From Deltaproteobacteria bacterium (GTDB taxonomy: Bacteria > Myxococcota_A > UBA9160 > UBA4427): a DNA stretch of 64,000 nt. The notes below the pieces were generated by a model. The model had not been told where the DNA came from. It ran no database searches and saw nothing but the letters and a program-made list of their open reading frames with translations. The DNA is taken from contig JAJDAO010000009.1 of NCBI GenBank assembly GCA_029261835.1, forward strand, positions 1 to 64,000, in the 5' to 3' direction. Below, one piece after another: positions 16,603 through 25,480 of the stretch (the first letter of the stretch is position 1; each line of letters begins with the position of its first letter). Both the position numbers and the translations under genes were made by a program.

Positions 16603-19206
16603 ATGGCAATGGGAAGAAGAGTGAATCAAAGGGGCATTGGCCGTCGCCCGTGCGCTCTGTCGATTCGGACTCTGAAGTTGGTCTTGCTCCTATCCTGCAT
16701 CGTTTCTCCAGCGCTGAGCTCGTCCAGTACCGAAGCCCTCGCCGCGGGTGTCACGCCCAGCCCGCCACCGGTGGGGATGAAAGGGGCAATCACCGCCCCC
16801 AGTATTTCGATGCGACCCTTCTCGTTCGATGAGGGTTTCGAGGAAGGCGACCCCTTTCAGTTCTGGACGAGCAACGCGAGTCACACAGTCCATCATGCGG
16901 GCCTTAGCGACGAAAGAGCATCTTCAGGACGGAGCTCTTTCAAGCTGGATGTCACGTTTGAGGAGGACGGCTACGCGTACTGGTACATCCCGCTGCGTGT
17001 TCCGGCTGTCGGCAAGCTTCATCTTTCTGGCGACCTATGGGTAACCCGGGCGGACGGAGCAGAGGTCGCTCTGGGAACCAACGTGTCCCTGTCCCCAGCT
17101 CCCGTCTATGGAGTGAATGTCTTGGAGCACCTTGGCTCTCCTTCAGACGGATGGATCGCCCAGCAATCGGACCTGGTCTCGGACTCAGCGGCAACGGCAG
17201 CAGAGTTGACTCAACAGCACCTTGGGGTCTCCGGCGTTGCAGACGTCGGCGTCTGGACGACTCGCGTGGGGTTGTTCACTTATGCCAAGAAGGGGGGGCG
17301 CGTAACGGTCTACGTGGACAATGTCAGGATATCCGGATCGGTCCCCGAACAGGACGCGTACCAGCGCCATGTCGCTAGCGCTTGGAAGGCCTATCTGGAC
17401 AGAGCGGCGAAGGCGGTTGCGGACAAAGTCTCCTCGGTCGCTGGATACCGGATCCATGGCCTGGATCCGGATTACGAGTCGTTTGTAAGAGTCTCCAAGG
17501 CACGGATGAGCAAGATTCTCGAGCATGTCGAAGAGAGAGGGTACCCAACAGCCGAAGAGATGTTCGAGTTGAACCAACTTGCGGCGGTTGTCGGGTTCGT
17601 GGGGGAACAGGAACGCCAGCTCGTAGAGAACCCAGATCGCACCTTCGTCGTCTACCCGTGGGAGCCGATTACGGACGAGCGAATACTGCCCAGAACGTAC
17701 CCGATACCGGCTGGCCTGCCGGCCTCGGTGAGCATCCAGGCGTGTCGAGGAGAGTTCGAGCCGGCGTCCTTCGTCGTGCGTGCCCTGAAGCCCCTCGCGG
17801 GAGTAGAGATCGCGGGTACAGACTTGGTTGGGCCCGACGGGAAGAAGATCCCAAGCAGTGCTGTAGATGTTCGTCTGGTCAAGAGCTGGTATCAGGCCGG
17901 GCGACATGTCTGGGACGTCGACGGCAGGATGCTAGTTCCCGAACTCCTCCTCAAGGACGACCAACTCATCAAAGTGGACCTCTCCACAGAGAGGAATTAT
18001 GTCCGGGTGATGCTGGGCCAGAAGAGCGAGTACATCGAGATAAGCACACCAGGGGCAAAGATCCCGAAGGGAGCTGTTCTTGTGGACTCGAAGACGCTCA
18101 TGCCTTTCGACCTCCAGGTGGGAACGAACATGCAGGTTTGGATGACGGTACACGTGCCGCAAGACGCCGCACCCGGCCACTACACGGGCAGCATGACGGT
18201 GACGGCGGGGGATGCGGAGAGCAAGGTGGCTGTGCATCTCGAGGTCCTGCCATTCGATCTGGCGCCATCGGTTCTTGAGTACGCGGTCTATTACAGAGGC
18301 AAGCTCACATCGGATCCAGTTGAGAGCGTAGGATCGGAGTGGAAGACACCGGAACAGTACCGGTTGGAGCTGGAGAACATGAGGGACCACGGCATTCTGT
18401 ACCCCACTCTCTACCAGCGTTACGACGAAGCGCTTCTGGGCCACTCGCTACAGATCCGAGAAGAGGTGGCACTGCCAACAGACAGGCTGTACGTGCTTGG
18501 ACAGGGCACGGGAAGACCGACTGATCCGGCCGCTCTTGCTTTGTTGGCGGATCGTGTGGGAGCTTGGAAGGCCTTTGTTGATTCGTATGGGTACGACAAG
18601 GTGTTCTTCTATGGCATTGACGAGGCGCGAGGAGAGGCGTTGCTTGCGCAACGAGATGCCTGGAATACCGTCAGGGAAAACGGCGGGAAGATGTTTGTTG
18701 CATGCCACGAAGGAGATGTCGCTCTTGTTGGGGACACGCTCGATGTAGCTGTGCTTTCTGGATTATTCAAGATGAAAGAAGTCTTGAAGTGGCACGAAAG
18801 AGGCAAGAGAGTGCTCATGTATTCAAATCCACAGGTCGGCCTGGAGGAGCCAGCGCTCTATCGCAGAAACTACGGGTTGCTGTTGTTGCAGCACGAGTAT
18901 GATGGTGCGATGGACTATGCGTACCAAGATGGATTCGAGGACATATGGAATGATTTCGACAGTCGCTCCTATCGAGATCATGTGTTTGCCTACCCAGCTT
19001 CCGAGGGTGTCATAGACACAGTGCAGTTCGAGGGGTTTCGAGAGGCTGTCGATGACGTTAGATACGTATCCACCCTCGCTAGATTGCATGGGTGGAGCAG
19101 GGGAGAAGCGGCAGAGTGGGTGCGAGCACAGATGCGGAACGGTTCAAGTCCAGCGGAGATTAGAATGAGAGTTGTCGAGTCGATCGCCGGCCGAGCGAAG
19201 GAGTAG
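16603..19206 (+). CDS. secreted glycoside-hydrolase-like protein (DUF4091/GH123-like)
   Basis: A hydrophobic stretch TLKLVLLLSCIVSPALSS follows a basic N-terminus, suggesting export. The first third is a jelly-roll, carbohydrate-binding-like module (FDEGFEEGDPFQFW ... VDNVRISG). The central part has VSIQACRGEFEPASFVVRAL and MTVHVPQDAAPGHYTGSMTV, the beta-sandwich motifs seen next to DUF4091 catalytic domains. A TIM-barrel-like section has FFYGIDEARGEAL, with an Asp-Glu pair possibly catalytic. Starts at 16603 and 16609 are both possible; the frame is open to 16498. Third codon positions use A and T far more than in neighbouring genes, so recent acquisition is likely. Confidence 0.7.
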   Translation: MAMGRRVNQRGIGRRPCALSIRTLKLVLLLSCIVSPALSSSSTEALAAGVTPSPPPVGMKGAITAPSISMRPFSFDEGFEEGDPFQFWTSNASHTVHHAGLSDERASSGRSSFKLDVTFEEDGYAYWYIPLRVPAVGKLHLSGDLWVTRADGAEVALGTNVSLSPAPVYGVNVLEHLGSPSDGWIAQQSDLVSDSAATAAELTQQHLGVSGVADVGVWTTRVGLFTYAKKGGRVTVYVDNVRISGSVPEQDAYQRHVASAWKAYLDRAAKAVADKVSSVAGYRIHGLDPDYESFVRVSKARMSKILEHVEERGYPTAEEMFELNQLAAVVGFVGEQERQLVENPDRTFVVYPWEPITDERILPRTYPIPAGLPASVSIQACRGEFEPASFVVRALKPLAGVEIAGTDLVGPDGKKIPSSAVDVRLVKSWYQAGRHVWDVDGRMLVPELLLKDDQLIKVDLSTERNYVRVMLGQKSEYIEISTPGAKIPKGAVLVDSKTLMPFDLQVGTNMQVWMTVHVPQDAAPGHYTGSMTVTAGDAESKVAVHLEVLPFDLAPSVLEYAVYYRGKLTSDPVESVGSEWKTPEQYRLELENMRDHGILYPTLYQRYDEALLGHSLQIREEVALPTDRLYVLGQGTGRPTDPAALALLADRVGAWKAFVDSYGYDKVFFYGIDEARGEALLAQRDAWNTVRENGGKMFVACHEGDVALVGDTLDVAVLSGLFKMKEVLKWHERGKRVLMYSNPQVGLEEPALYRRNYGLLLLQHEYDGAMDYAYQDGFEDIWNDFDSRSYRDHVFAYPASEGVIDTVQFEGFREAVDDVRYVSTLARLHGWSRGEAAEWVRAQMRNGSSPAEIRMRVVESIAGRAKE

Positions 19207-19433
19207 GTGCAGATCGAGCGAAGGCGCGTTGCCTCGTGCAGCCTCTCGTCGAAAGCGTCAAGGGCGTCTTCCTCCGACCGGTTCTGTGTTCGGGTGTGGT
19301 CAATGCTCCGATACGCCTCGATCTGCTCTTCTCACCCGAGCCACTCTGGCCCAATGCAGTCTCTCGACGCATTCTCTACACTGCCGCCCGGCCACCGGGT
19401 CGGTGAGCAATTCGTGACGGGTCTGTCGATACC

Positions 19434-20750
19434 ATGAGCTTCTTTCGCAACGCGACCGGGCTACTGCTGACCTCGACCGTCTCGATCCCGCTCGCCTTCT
19501 TGACCACCGTAGTCCTGGCTCGCTGGCTGAGTGTTGCCGATCGTGGGCTCTACTCGGTTGCGATGACCTATGTGGCTGCAACAGTCATGGTCGGCCAGCT
19601 GGGTTGGCCCTCGGCGTCGGTCTATCGCCTTCGGCGTCTGAAATCACCGCCCGCCCAGGTGTTGGGCGCTGGTGTCATCCCAATGCTGAGCTCGTCCATC
19701 GTGATCATTGTCGTCAGCCTCCTGTTCGCTCCTTCAATCGAGGCTCGCCTCCTCGTCGGAGCTCCGCCCGGACTATTCCAGATTGCCCTCGCAATCATCC
19801 CGGCCGTCCTCATCGCAATGCTGCTGGGGGGCATCGCTCAGGGGATCGACTACTTCCGATACCACAACATCGCCCAGATCGGCCGGTCGATCGGCCTACT
19901 CTCAGTCACCGGCGGAGTCCTCATCTACCTTCGACTCGGGGTCGTCGCGGCCCTGACCAGCGTGCTCGTTGTCTACACAATCGCAACCATCTGGCTATTC
20001 ATCGCCGTGGTACGTAGAACCGGCTTCACTCTACGCATCGAACGGGAAGAGTTGGCCGATGGGTTTCGCTACGGGCTTCGCGCCTGGGTCTACGGACTGG
20101 GAGGCCAGATTCACGAGCGAGTCGACATCTTCATGATCAGCGCTCTGCTGGGCGATCCCGAGCAGGTGGCCTTCTACGCGGTTGCGGTGGGGGTCGTGGA
20201 GCGGCTCAAGATGGTACCCGCCTCACTGGGCAGCGCGGCCTATGCCCAGATGGCCGAACAAGAGCCCAGGCAAGCCGCTGCCTTTGTATGTGGTGTCTCC
20301 CGCCAGCTAGTGGCAATCATGGTCGCGGGCGTGCCTGCCCTGGCAGTCATCGCGTACTTCCTGGTTCCGCGGATCTACGGCGCACCCTATCTCGCCTCGA
20401 TACCACCCACACTGATCCTGCTTCCCGCAATGGCATTCCACGCTCTGTTCCGGATTCTTGCCTTCTACTTCGCAGCCATCGACCACCAACGCGTGAATAT
20501 CCAGATCCAGTTCTCTGCGATCGTCGCCAACCTCATCCTCAACTTCGTGCTAATCCCTCGGTATGGCATTCAAGGCGCAGCGGCTGCGAGCTTCTTGTCC
20601 TACTCCCTCGAGGCCATCCTGATGGTCATCGTCTTCGCGCGGATAACCGGGAGATCGGTCTCCGAGTTCACTGTTTTCGGCCTGAGAGACCTGGAGCCGC
20701 TACGCCGGCGCTTCACGGCGTACCGGGGTCGGCTCCGCATCAAGCGATGA
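19434..20750 (+). CDS. polysaccharide flippase, MATE/Wzx-like
   Basis: Multi-pass inner-membrane protein that would move lipid-linked glycan units across the membrane. The N-terminus FFRNATGLLLTSTVSIPLAF and LARWLSVADRGLYSVAMTYV is typical of the polysaccharide-biosynthesis (MOP) exporter family. About 12 hydrophobic segments are visible in 438 residues, and the second half contains IPRYGIQGAAAASFLSYSLE, a common repeat-2 motif. The C-terminus is short and basic. It sits among methyltransferase, glycosyltransferase and epimerase genes, which supports a role in surface polysaccharide export. Confidence 0.85.
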   Translation: MSFFRNATGLLLTSTVSIPLAFLTTVVLARWLSVADRGLYSVAMTYVAATVMVGQLGWPSASVYRLRRLKSPPAQVLGAGVIPMLSSSIVIIVVSLLFAPSIEARLLVGAPPGLFQIALAIIPAVLIAMLLGGIAQGIDYFRYHNIAQIGRSIGLLSVTGGVLIYLRLGVVAALTSVLVVYTIATIWLFIAVVRRTGFTLRIEREELADGFRYGLRAWVYGLGGQIHERVDIFMISALLGDPEQVAFYAVAVGVVERLKMVPASLGSAAYAQMAEQEPRQAAAFVCGVSRQLVAIMVAGVPALAVIAYFLVPRIYGAPYLASIPPTLILLPAMAFHALFRILAFYFAAIDHQRVNIQIQFSAIVANLILNFVLIPRYGIQGAAAASFLSYSLEAILMVIVFARITGRSVSEFTVFGLRDLEPLRRRFTAYRGRLRIKR

Positions 20751-20761
20751 AGACCTTCTGA

Positions 20762-21098
20762 TCAAGGCGCTAACGAAGTTTGCGAAGCCAGAGGCTGCTC
20801 CCGCGTACCCGCAACGAAGCGGAGCGCCTGCTCGATCCGGTCGCGACTATGCTGCTCAAGGTAGGCGCACCCCACCTCCACCAGCCGCCTCGGTTCGAGA
20901 TGCTGCAACATCGCGTAATAGGATGGCTGCATCGAAGCACGGAAAGACGTTGTTGCGGGTGTAGTAACGATACGAACCGTCGGGGTCGGTGGGGAAACTC
21001 GAATCGCCGAAATGAGGAACAAGTTCAGGTACGAATCGTATCCCGCTACAAGGAGAATCCGGGGGATCATCGCCCAGCAATCGGGCAGGCGGCTCCAC
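20762..21098 (-). pseudogene. frameshifted and truncated SAM-dependent methyltransferase
   Basis: One minus-strand frame reads RFVPELVPHFGDSSFP and then YRYYTRNNVFPCFDAAI. The next frame continues YYAMLQHLEPRRLVEVG. Together these match the N-terminal part of a class I methyltransferase group (...YY..N..F...DA..LY.ML.HL.PRR.IEVGSG). The break is an apparent one-base insertion around 20916-20919. Immediately after VEVG the similarity ends and all frames degenerate, so most of the SAM-binding domain is lost. The limits given cover only the recognisable part. Confidence 0.65.
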
Positions 21099-21164
21099 GA
21101 CAAGACCGCGTCCGGGTATGAGGAATGTTCGCTGAACTTTCTCGAAGGTCCGCCCGATGTCCAG

Positions 21165-21170
21165 TATAAT
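21165..21170 (+). promoter_or_regulatory. consensus -10 element TATAAT before the methyltransferase gene
   Basis: A perfect TATAAT lies 9 bases upstream of ATG 21180 in otherwise GC-rich DNA. No convincing -35 is present at 16-18 bp. If used, the transcript would begin at or very near the start codon. Confidence 0.4.
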
Positions 21171-21179
21171 CGATCGCTC

Positions 21180-22010
21180 ATGGTATCCGAGAACTCACGG
21201 CGCCAGGCGATGGACTACAACGCCTACTGGGACAGCGTATACACTGAGCGAGACAGTGCTCAGCAGTCGCCCTTCACCGAGGCCTTGCACAGCCAGATCC
21301 TTTCGCTGATTCCGAGCGCGACGAGTTCGATTCTGGACGCCGGCTGCGGCGGAGGCAGCCTAATGATACGACTGGCGGCGGCCGGGGAATACGCGCTTCA
21401 TGGCATCGACGTCTCCGAGCCCGGGATCGAGCACCTCGTGAAGAATCTGCGAATGTCGGCCGAGGCGGGCTCGATTACAGATATGCCACAGTTCGCAGAC
21501 GATCAATTCGATCTCGTCATCTGTTCGGAAGTGCTCGAGCATCTGGACGACCAGCAGGTCGAAACCGCCGTATCGGAGATATTTCGAGTCGCGAAGCGGA
21601 ACGTGATCTTGACGTGTCCGTATCGGGAGAAGCTCGGATACCACGCCCTATTGTGTCAGGATTGCGGCGCCGAATACCACATCTGTGGCCACATTCGCCG
21701 AGTTGAGGACTCGTTCTGGCGAGATATTCTGCGGCCTCACTCAAACGAGATCAAGATCACGACCTCCGGCGTGCGTCCCCTGAGAAGCGCTCGTTTCAGC
21801 CGCTGGTTGAGGACTCGCGGCCACAGCGTCATTATGAGTAGTGATCAGAAGTGCATGAACTGCTCGCAGCCGATTCCCTATCGCCGGCCGACCGGCGCAC
21901 TCCGGCAGGTCTTGCGCGCCTATTCACTCCTTCAACGCGTATCGACCGGGTTCGGGATTCATTCCGCCGCCAACTATGTCGTGCGGGCATCGAAACCTTC
22001 CCGGTCCTAG
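21180..22010 (+). CDS. class I SAM-dependent methyltransferase
   Basis: Motif I is ILDAGCGGGSLMIRLA, the acidic residue after strand 2 lies in LHGIDVSEPGIEHL, and FDLVICSEVLEHLDD is the usual post-motif region (Methyltransf_11/25 type). A Cys/His cluster follows (CQDCGAEYHICGHIRR and later CMNC), which may bind zinc. The frame is open to 21012, but the upstream part overlaps an opposite-strand pseudogene; ATG 21180, or 21210 (MDYNAYWDSVY), is a more likely start. It probably modifies a sugar or lipid intermediate in the surrounding polysaccharide cluster. Confidence 0.8.
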   Translation: MVSENSRRQAMDYNAYWDSVYTERDSAQQSPFTEALHSQILSLIPSATSSILDAGCGGGSLMIRLAAAGEYALHGIDVSEPGIEHLVKNLRMSAEAGSITDMPQFADDQFDLVICSEVLEHLDDQQVETAVSEIFRVAKRNVILTCPYREKLGYHALLCQDCGAEYHICGHIRRVEDSFWRDILRPHSNEIKITTSGVRPLRSARFSRWLRTRGHSVIMSSDQKCMNCSQPIPYRRPTGALRQVLRAYSLLQRVSTGFGIHSAANYVVRASKPSRS

Positions 22011-22022
22011 CCTTCGGAAGCC

Positions 22023-23126
22023 GTGTCGAATTCCACGACGATGGAGAAGCCCGACGCCACGAGTGAGGTGCTCGAACGCGACCTGCGCCTCATCGTTGCT
22101 TCCTGCCTCGAGCGGTTCCCAAACCTGCGCGCCATCATTCTCTATGGCGGGTATGGCCGCGGAGAGGGCAGCTGGTATCAGGATTCGGACGGAGCCTGGC
22201 ACGCCTACAACGACTACGACGTCTTGATCGTGAGTGAGAAACGCGCTCCAAAGACGGAGCTCGGCGCGCTCGAAAAGCGGCTCGCCAAGAAGATCGGCAT
22301 TCGCTGGGTCGACCTCGGACTAAAGACCTCTGCCGATCTGCGGGCCTGGAACCAGAGCATTCTGAGCTACGACACGAAGTACGCGTCCAAGGTACTGTAC
22401 GGAGACGCATCCGTACTCGATGAGATACCCGAGGTGAAGGCCGATCGCCTCCCCTGGGTCGAAGCACGGGTCCTCTACCAAGTCCGGCTCTACACTCTGC
22501 TGGGTTCTCTCGGCCCAAATGGAATGGCGGTCACGCTTCACGATGAAGAGGCTCGCTTCTTTCGCAACCAGATGGCCAAGGCGATCCTGGCCGCGGTGGA
22601 CGTGCTGCTGCTGGCCCATGGCCGCTACCACGCCAGCTATCGAGAGCGCGTGCGGCGCGTGCTCGAACTGTACCCCGACAGACAGAATCTCCAGGAGCTC
22701 TGTCCCTGGGCGCTTTCGGAGAAGCTTCGCCCGCAAGCGCCCGAGATGAAGCCACACGAGGTTGCGCGCCTCTATCACTCGGCGCGCGATCTGTTCTTGC
22801 GTGAAATGTACCCAGCCCTGAGCAAGGAATTCGGGCGCAGGATCGAGGGACCTCTAGACGTAGTCCGTGCGAGCCGCTGGCTGCCCACTGCCCTGTTGAA
22901 GCGGATCTACTGGGTCGCAAAGTTCCGCGGCCTCCGCATGGAACGCGAACAGGCCGTCTTCTTCGCGCAAGCGTTTCTCGTTTCTGCCTTTCGCCGCGAT
23001 GGCATCCATGAGCCAGACCTGCGCCACGCGATCTTGCATCTGCGCTTCGCGGACCCGGGCATTTCGGCTTCGCTAGACTGGAATCAGGCTCGGATCGAAG
23101 CGAGTCGTCTACGCATGGAGCTCTGA
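22023..23126 (+). CDS. MNT-fold nucleotidyltransferase-domain protein
   Basis: The N-terminal domain carries the polymerase-beta-type nucleotidyltransferase signature: AIILYGGYGRGEGSW, then an insert and YNDYDVLIV with the DxD-type metal site. The remaining 250 residues are helical and resemble no domain I recognise. The GTG start at 22023 lies just after the methyltransferase stop; ATG 22041 is an alternative. The stop overlaps the next start by one base (TGATG), so it is translationally coupled to the phosphodiesterase-like gene. The pair may attach and remove, or transfer, a nucleotide- or phosphate-linked group on a glycan; this is inference. Confidence 0.7.
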   Translation: MSNSTTMEKPDATSEVLERDLRLIVASCLERFPNLRAIILYGGYGRGEGSWYQDSDGAWHAYNDYDVLIVSEKRAPKTELGALEKRLAKKIGIRWVDLGLKTSADLRAWNQSILSYDTKYASKVLYGDASVLDEIPEVKADRLPWVEARVLYQVRLYTLLGSLGPNGMAVTLHDEEARFFRNQMAKAILAAVDVLLLAHGRYHASYRERVRRVLELYPDRQNLQELCPWALSEKLRPQAPEMKPHEVARLYHSARDLFLREMYPALSKEFGRRIEGPLDVVRASRWLPTALLKRIYWVAKFRGLRMEREQAVFFAQAFLVSAFRRDGIHEPDLRHAILHLRFADPGISASLDWNQARIEASRLRMEL

Positions 23127-24370
23127 TGACGACGTTTCTCGTTCTTATGGACGCCTTTCGACACGACTACCTGAGCGAAGCCCACACGCCCTTCCTCTAC
23201 CGCTGCGCCCAGGAGGGCGAGCACTACGAGCGCGTCGTCCAGAGTCTCGGCTTCTGCGAACGGTCAGAGATTCTCTCGGGCTGCACCGGGGCCGAGACGG
23301 GCTTCTTCACCGCCATTGGCTTCGACCCCGCCAACAGCTCCTACACCAACGTGCCAGGACTGAATCTACTGGATCGCGTTGAGCGCCTCACCGTCCCGCT
23401 GCTTCTACTCTTTGGCGAGCACTTCGCGTCCCGAGCCCATGGGCGTCTGCGGCGCTACGTAAACAACTACTTCCGCTCGAAGGGTGCGAGGATGACGAGC
23501 CACATGATCCCGTTTCCCTTTCTCGAGTACTTCTCGTTGACGGAGGATCTCGTCGATCATCGCAGACCGGGCGTCTTCCCCCGCCCGTCGATTCTCGATC
23601 AGCTCACAGACGCAGGGCGCAGCTACAACTACCAATCCTTCACGGCAGTGAACGGAAACTTCCCCTACCACTCGGATGAAGAGCGTCTGAACGCCGTCGT
23701 GCAGGCGTGCTCAAAGAAGGCGGACGACCTGCATCTCATCTACGTCTCCGTCCCGGATACCTATGGTCATGAGTGCGGCCCCCTCTCCGACGGACTCTGG
23801 GAGAAGCTCTCGGAGATGGACCGCCGCCTCGAGCGCTGGACGCAGGAGATTGCTGAAGTGAGCGAGTCGAACCGCTTCATCTTCGTTGGTGATCACGGGA
23901 TGTTGAGCGTGACCGGTCAGGTGAATGCCGAGAAGTCGATCCTCTCCGCGATGAAGAAACAGGGACTCCGGGCGAAACGGGACTTCGTCTACTTCCTCGA
24001 CTCGACGATGATGCGCTTCTGGGCCATCAGCGAACGCGCCCGTAGGATTGCCTGTGAAGCGGTGCGACAAGACGAAGAGTTGCAGAAGAAGGGACTATTC
24101 CTCGACGAAGAGCTGGCCAGAAACTGGCACGTTCCCTGGGAAGATCGCCGCTATGGGGATCTCATCTGGCTTGCAAACCCCGGAATCCTGGTATTCCCCG
24201 ACTTCTTCCATCGCACGGAGTCCTACCTCGGCATGCACGGCTACGACCCGACCCTGCCCGAGAGTCAGGGTGTATGTATCCACTGGGGAGATGGAATCGA
24301 GCCCGCGACTCGCGACTCGATTCCTTTGACTGGGGTATACGAGGTCCTGAAGAAGAGCCTCGAGCTCTGA
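23126..24370 (+). CDS. alkaline-phosphatase-superfamily phosphodiesterase/phosphatase
   Basis: Type I phosphodiesterase/nucleotide pyrophosphatase-like. Metal and nucleophile motifs can be followed in order: MDAFRHDYL (first Asp), CERSEILSGCTGAETG (nucleophile region), VSVPDTYGHECGPLSD (Asp/His pair), FVGDHGMLS (Asp/His pair) and MHGYDP (last His). It has no signal peptide, so a cytoplasmic or membrane-associated role is likely. It starts one base inside the stop of the nucleotidyltransferase gene. In glycan clusters such enzymes handle phosphorylated or nucleotide-activated sugars or lipid head groups; the precise substrate is unknown. Confidence 0.75.
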   Translation: MTTFLVLMDAFRHDYLSEAHTPFLYRCAQEGEHYERVVQSLGFCERSEILSGCTGAETGFFTAIGFDPANSSYTNVPGLNLLDRVERLTVPLLLLFGEHFASRAHGRLRRYVNNYFRSKGARMTSHMIPFPFLEYFSLTEDLVDHRRPGVFPRPSILDQLTDAGRSYNYQSFTAVNGNFPYHSDEERLNAVVQACSKKADDLHLIYVSVPDTYGHECGPLSDGLWEKLSEMDRRLERWTQEIAEVSESNRFIFVGDHGMLSVTGQVNAEKSILSAMKKQGLRAKRDFVYFLDSTMMRFWAISERARRIACEAVRQDEELQKKGLFLDEELARNWHVPWEDRRYGDLIWLANPGILVFPDFFHRTESYLGMHGYDPTLPESQGVCIHWGDGIEPATRDSIPLTGVYEVLKKSLEL

Positions 24371-24403
24371 GGCGACGCGATCACCCGGATCTGATTGCGC
24401 CGC

Positions 24404-25480
24404 TCACGTGATCGGAAAAGGCTTCTTTCCGGGCTCGACACTCTGATCGATGGCCGCGTAGACGATGAACCCGAGCTCGTGGGTCAGCTCACCGAGATAG
24501 ATCGCCATCAACCCGGGGATCAAGAGCAAACAGGCTCGGAGAACACCGAAGCGGCGCTTCAGAGTACCGAACATCAGTCGAGGCAGCGTGCCGGGGAAGA
24601 TGAAGCGCGCCACGGTCAGGAGCAGCACCGGGAGCAGCAACAACCACGGCACCGATGAGTTCGACAGCAGCGCGATGGGGAGCAGCGGCAGAATCGAGAG
24701 GTTTACGAAGCGCAGCAGCAGCCATCTGTAGAGCTCCCAACCCCGAGCGGCTCCGCCATAGGCCTGATCGACCTGACGATGGTGATACCAGAGCCTTCCC
24801 GACGTCCAACGTTCGCGCAGCCAACTCTTGAGGTTGGAAGGCAGGGCATGATCAACCCGGGCTGCCTCCACGTGTTCGATCTTGAAATCCGTTTCGTTGC
24901 GGATGCGCCTCAAGAGGTTGGCTTCGTCACCGCGATAGGTGAAGACGGGACAGAAGCCTCCGACTCTTCGGAAGACCTCGGGTCGGTACGCCATATTGCA
25001 GCCGATCACCGCACTGCGATCGTAGTGGATCGCGGCGAAGAAGTGAGCGAGACGGGACTCGGCGTTCAGGGGATCGATTCTTCCCCCGATGACCGCCACG
25101 CTCTCATCCTCAAAGGCTTCGACGATCGCCTCGACCCAGCGCTCATCCGCTGTCGCGTCAGCATCAATGAATGCAATCAAATCACCCCTCGAGGCAGCGA
25201 TCCCGCTGTTCCGACCAACGGACAATCCCGCGTGCTCGATGGGGAGATGGCGGATAGCGGGGAGACGATCGCCGCGCCGCGCCACAATCTCTCTACAGAT
25301 CCGGGGCGAATCGTCTTCAGAGCCGTCGTCGACCAGGATGATCTCAAAACGGTCCGCGGGATAGCTCTGCCGAAAGAGCGCCTGAGTGCAGAGTTCGAGG
25401 TTTTCTTCCTCGTTGTAGAGGGCGACGATCACCGAGACAAAGGGCGGGGACTCGGAGTCTCTCGGCTCCGATCCGGTCAT
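24404..25480 (-). CDS. family 2 glycosyltransferase with C-terminal membrane segments
   Basis: GT-A fold enzyme. VSVIVALYNEEENLELCTQALF starts the domain, EIILVDDGSEDDS is the nucleotide-sugar contact, and IAFIDADATAD provides the metal-binding DxD-type motif; RVGGFCPVFTYRGDEANLLRR is the acceptor-side motif. The last 120 residues hold several hydrophobic segments (LSILPLLPIALLSN, WLLLLPVLLLTVARFIF), so the protein is membrane-bound. The frame is open to 25591, but ATG 25480 overlaps the galE stop in an ATGA and is the natural coupled start. It is paired with galE on the minus strand within the polysaccharide island. Confidence 0.85.
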   Translation of the reverse strand: MTGSEPRDSESPPFVSVIVALYNEEENLELCTQALFRQSYPADRFEIILVDDGSEDDSPRICREIVARRGDRLPAIRHLPIEHAGLSVGRNSGIAASRGDLIAFIDADATADERWVEAIVEAFEDESVAVIGGRIDPLNAESRLAHFFAAIHYDRSAVIGCNMAYRPEVFRRVGGFCPVFTYRGDEANLLRRIRNETDFKIEHVEAARVDHALPSNLKSWLRERWTSGRLWYHHRQVDQAYGGAARGWELYRWLLLRFVNLSILPLLPIALLSNSSVPWLLLLPVLLLTVARFIFPGTLPRLMFGTLKRRFGVLRACLLLIPGLMAIYLGELTHELGFIVYAAIDQSVEPGKKPFPIT

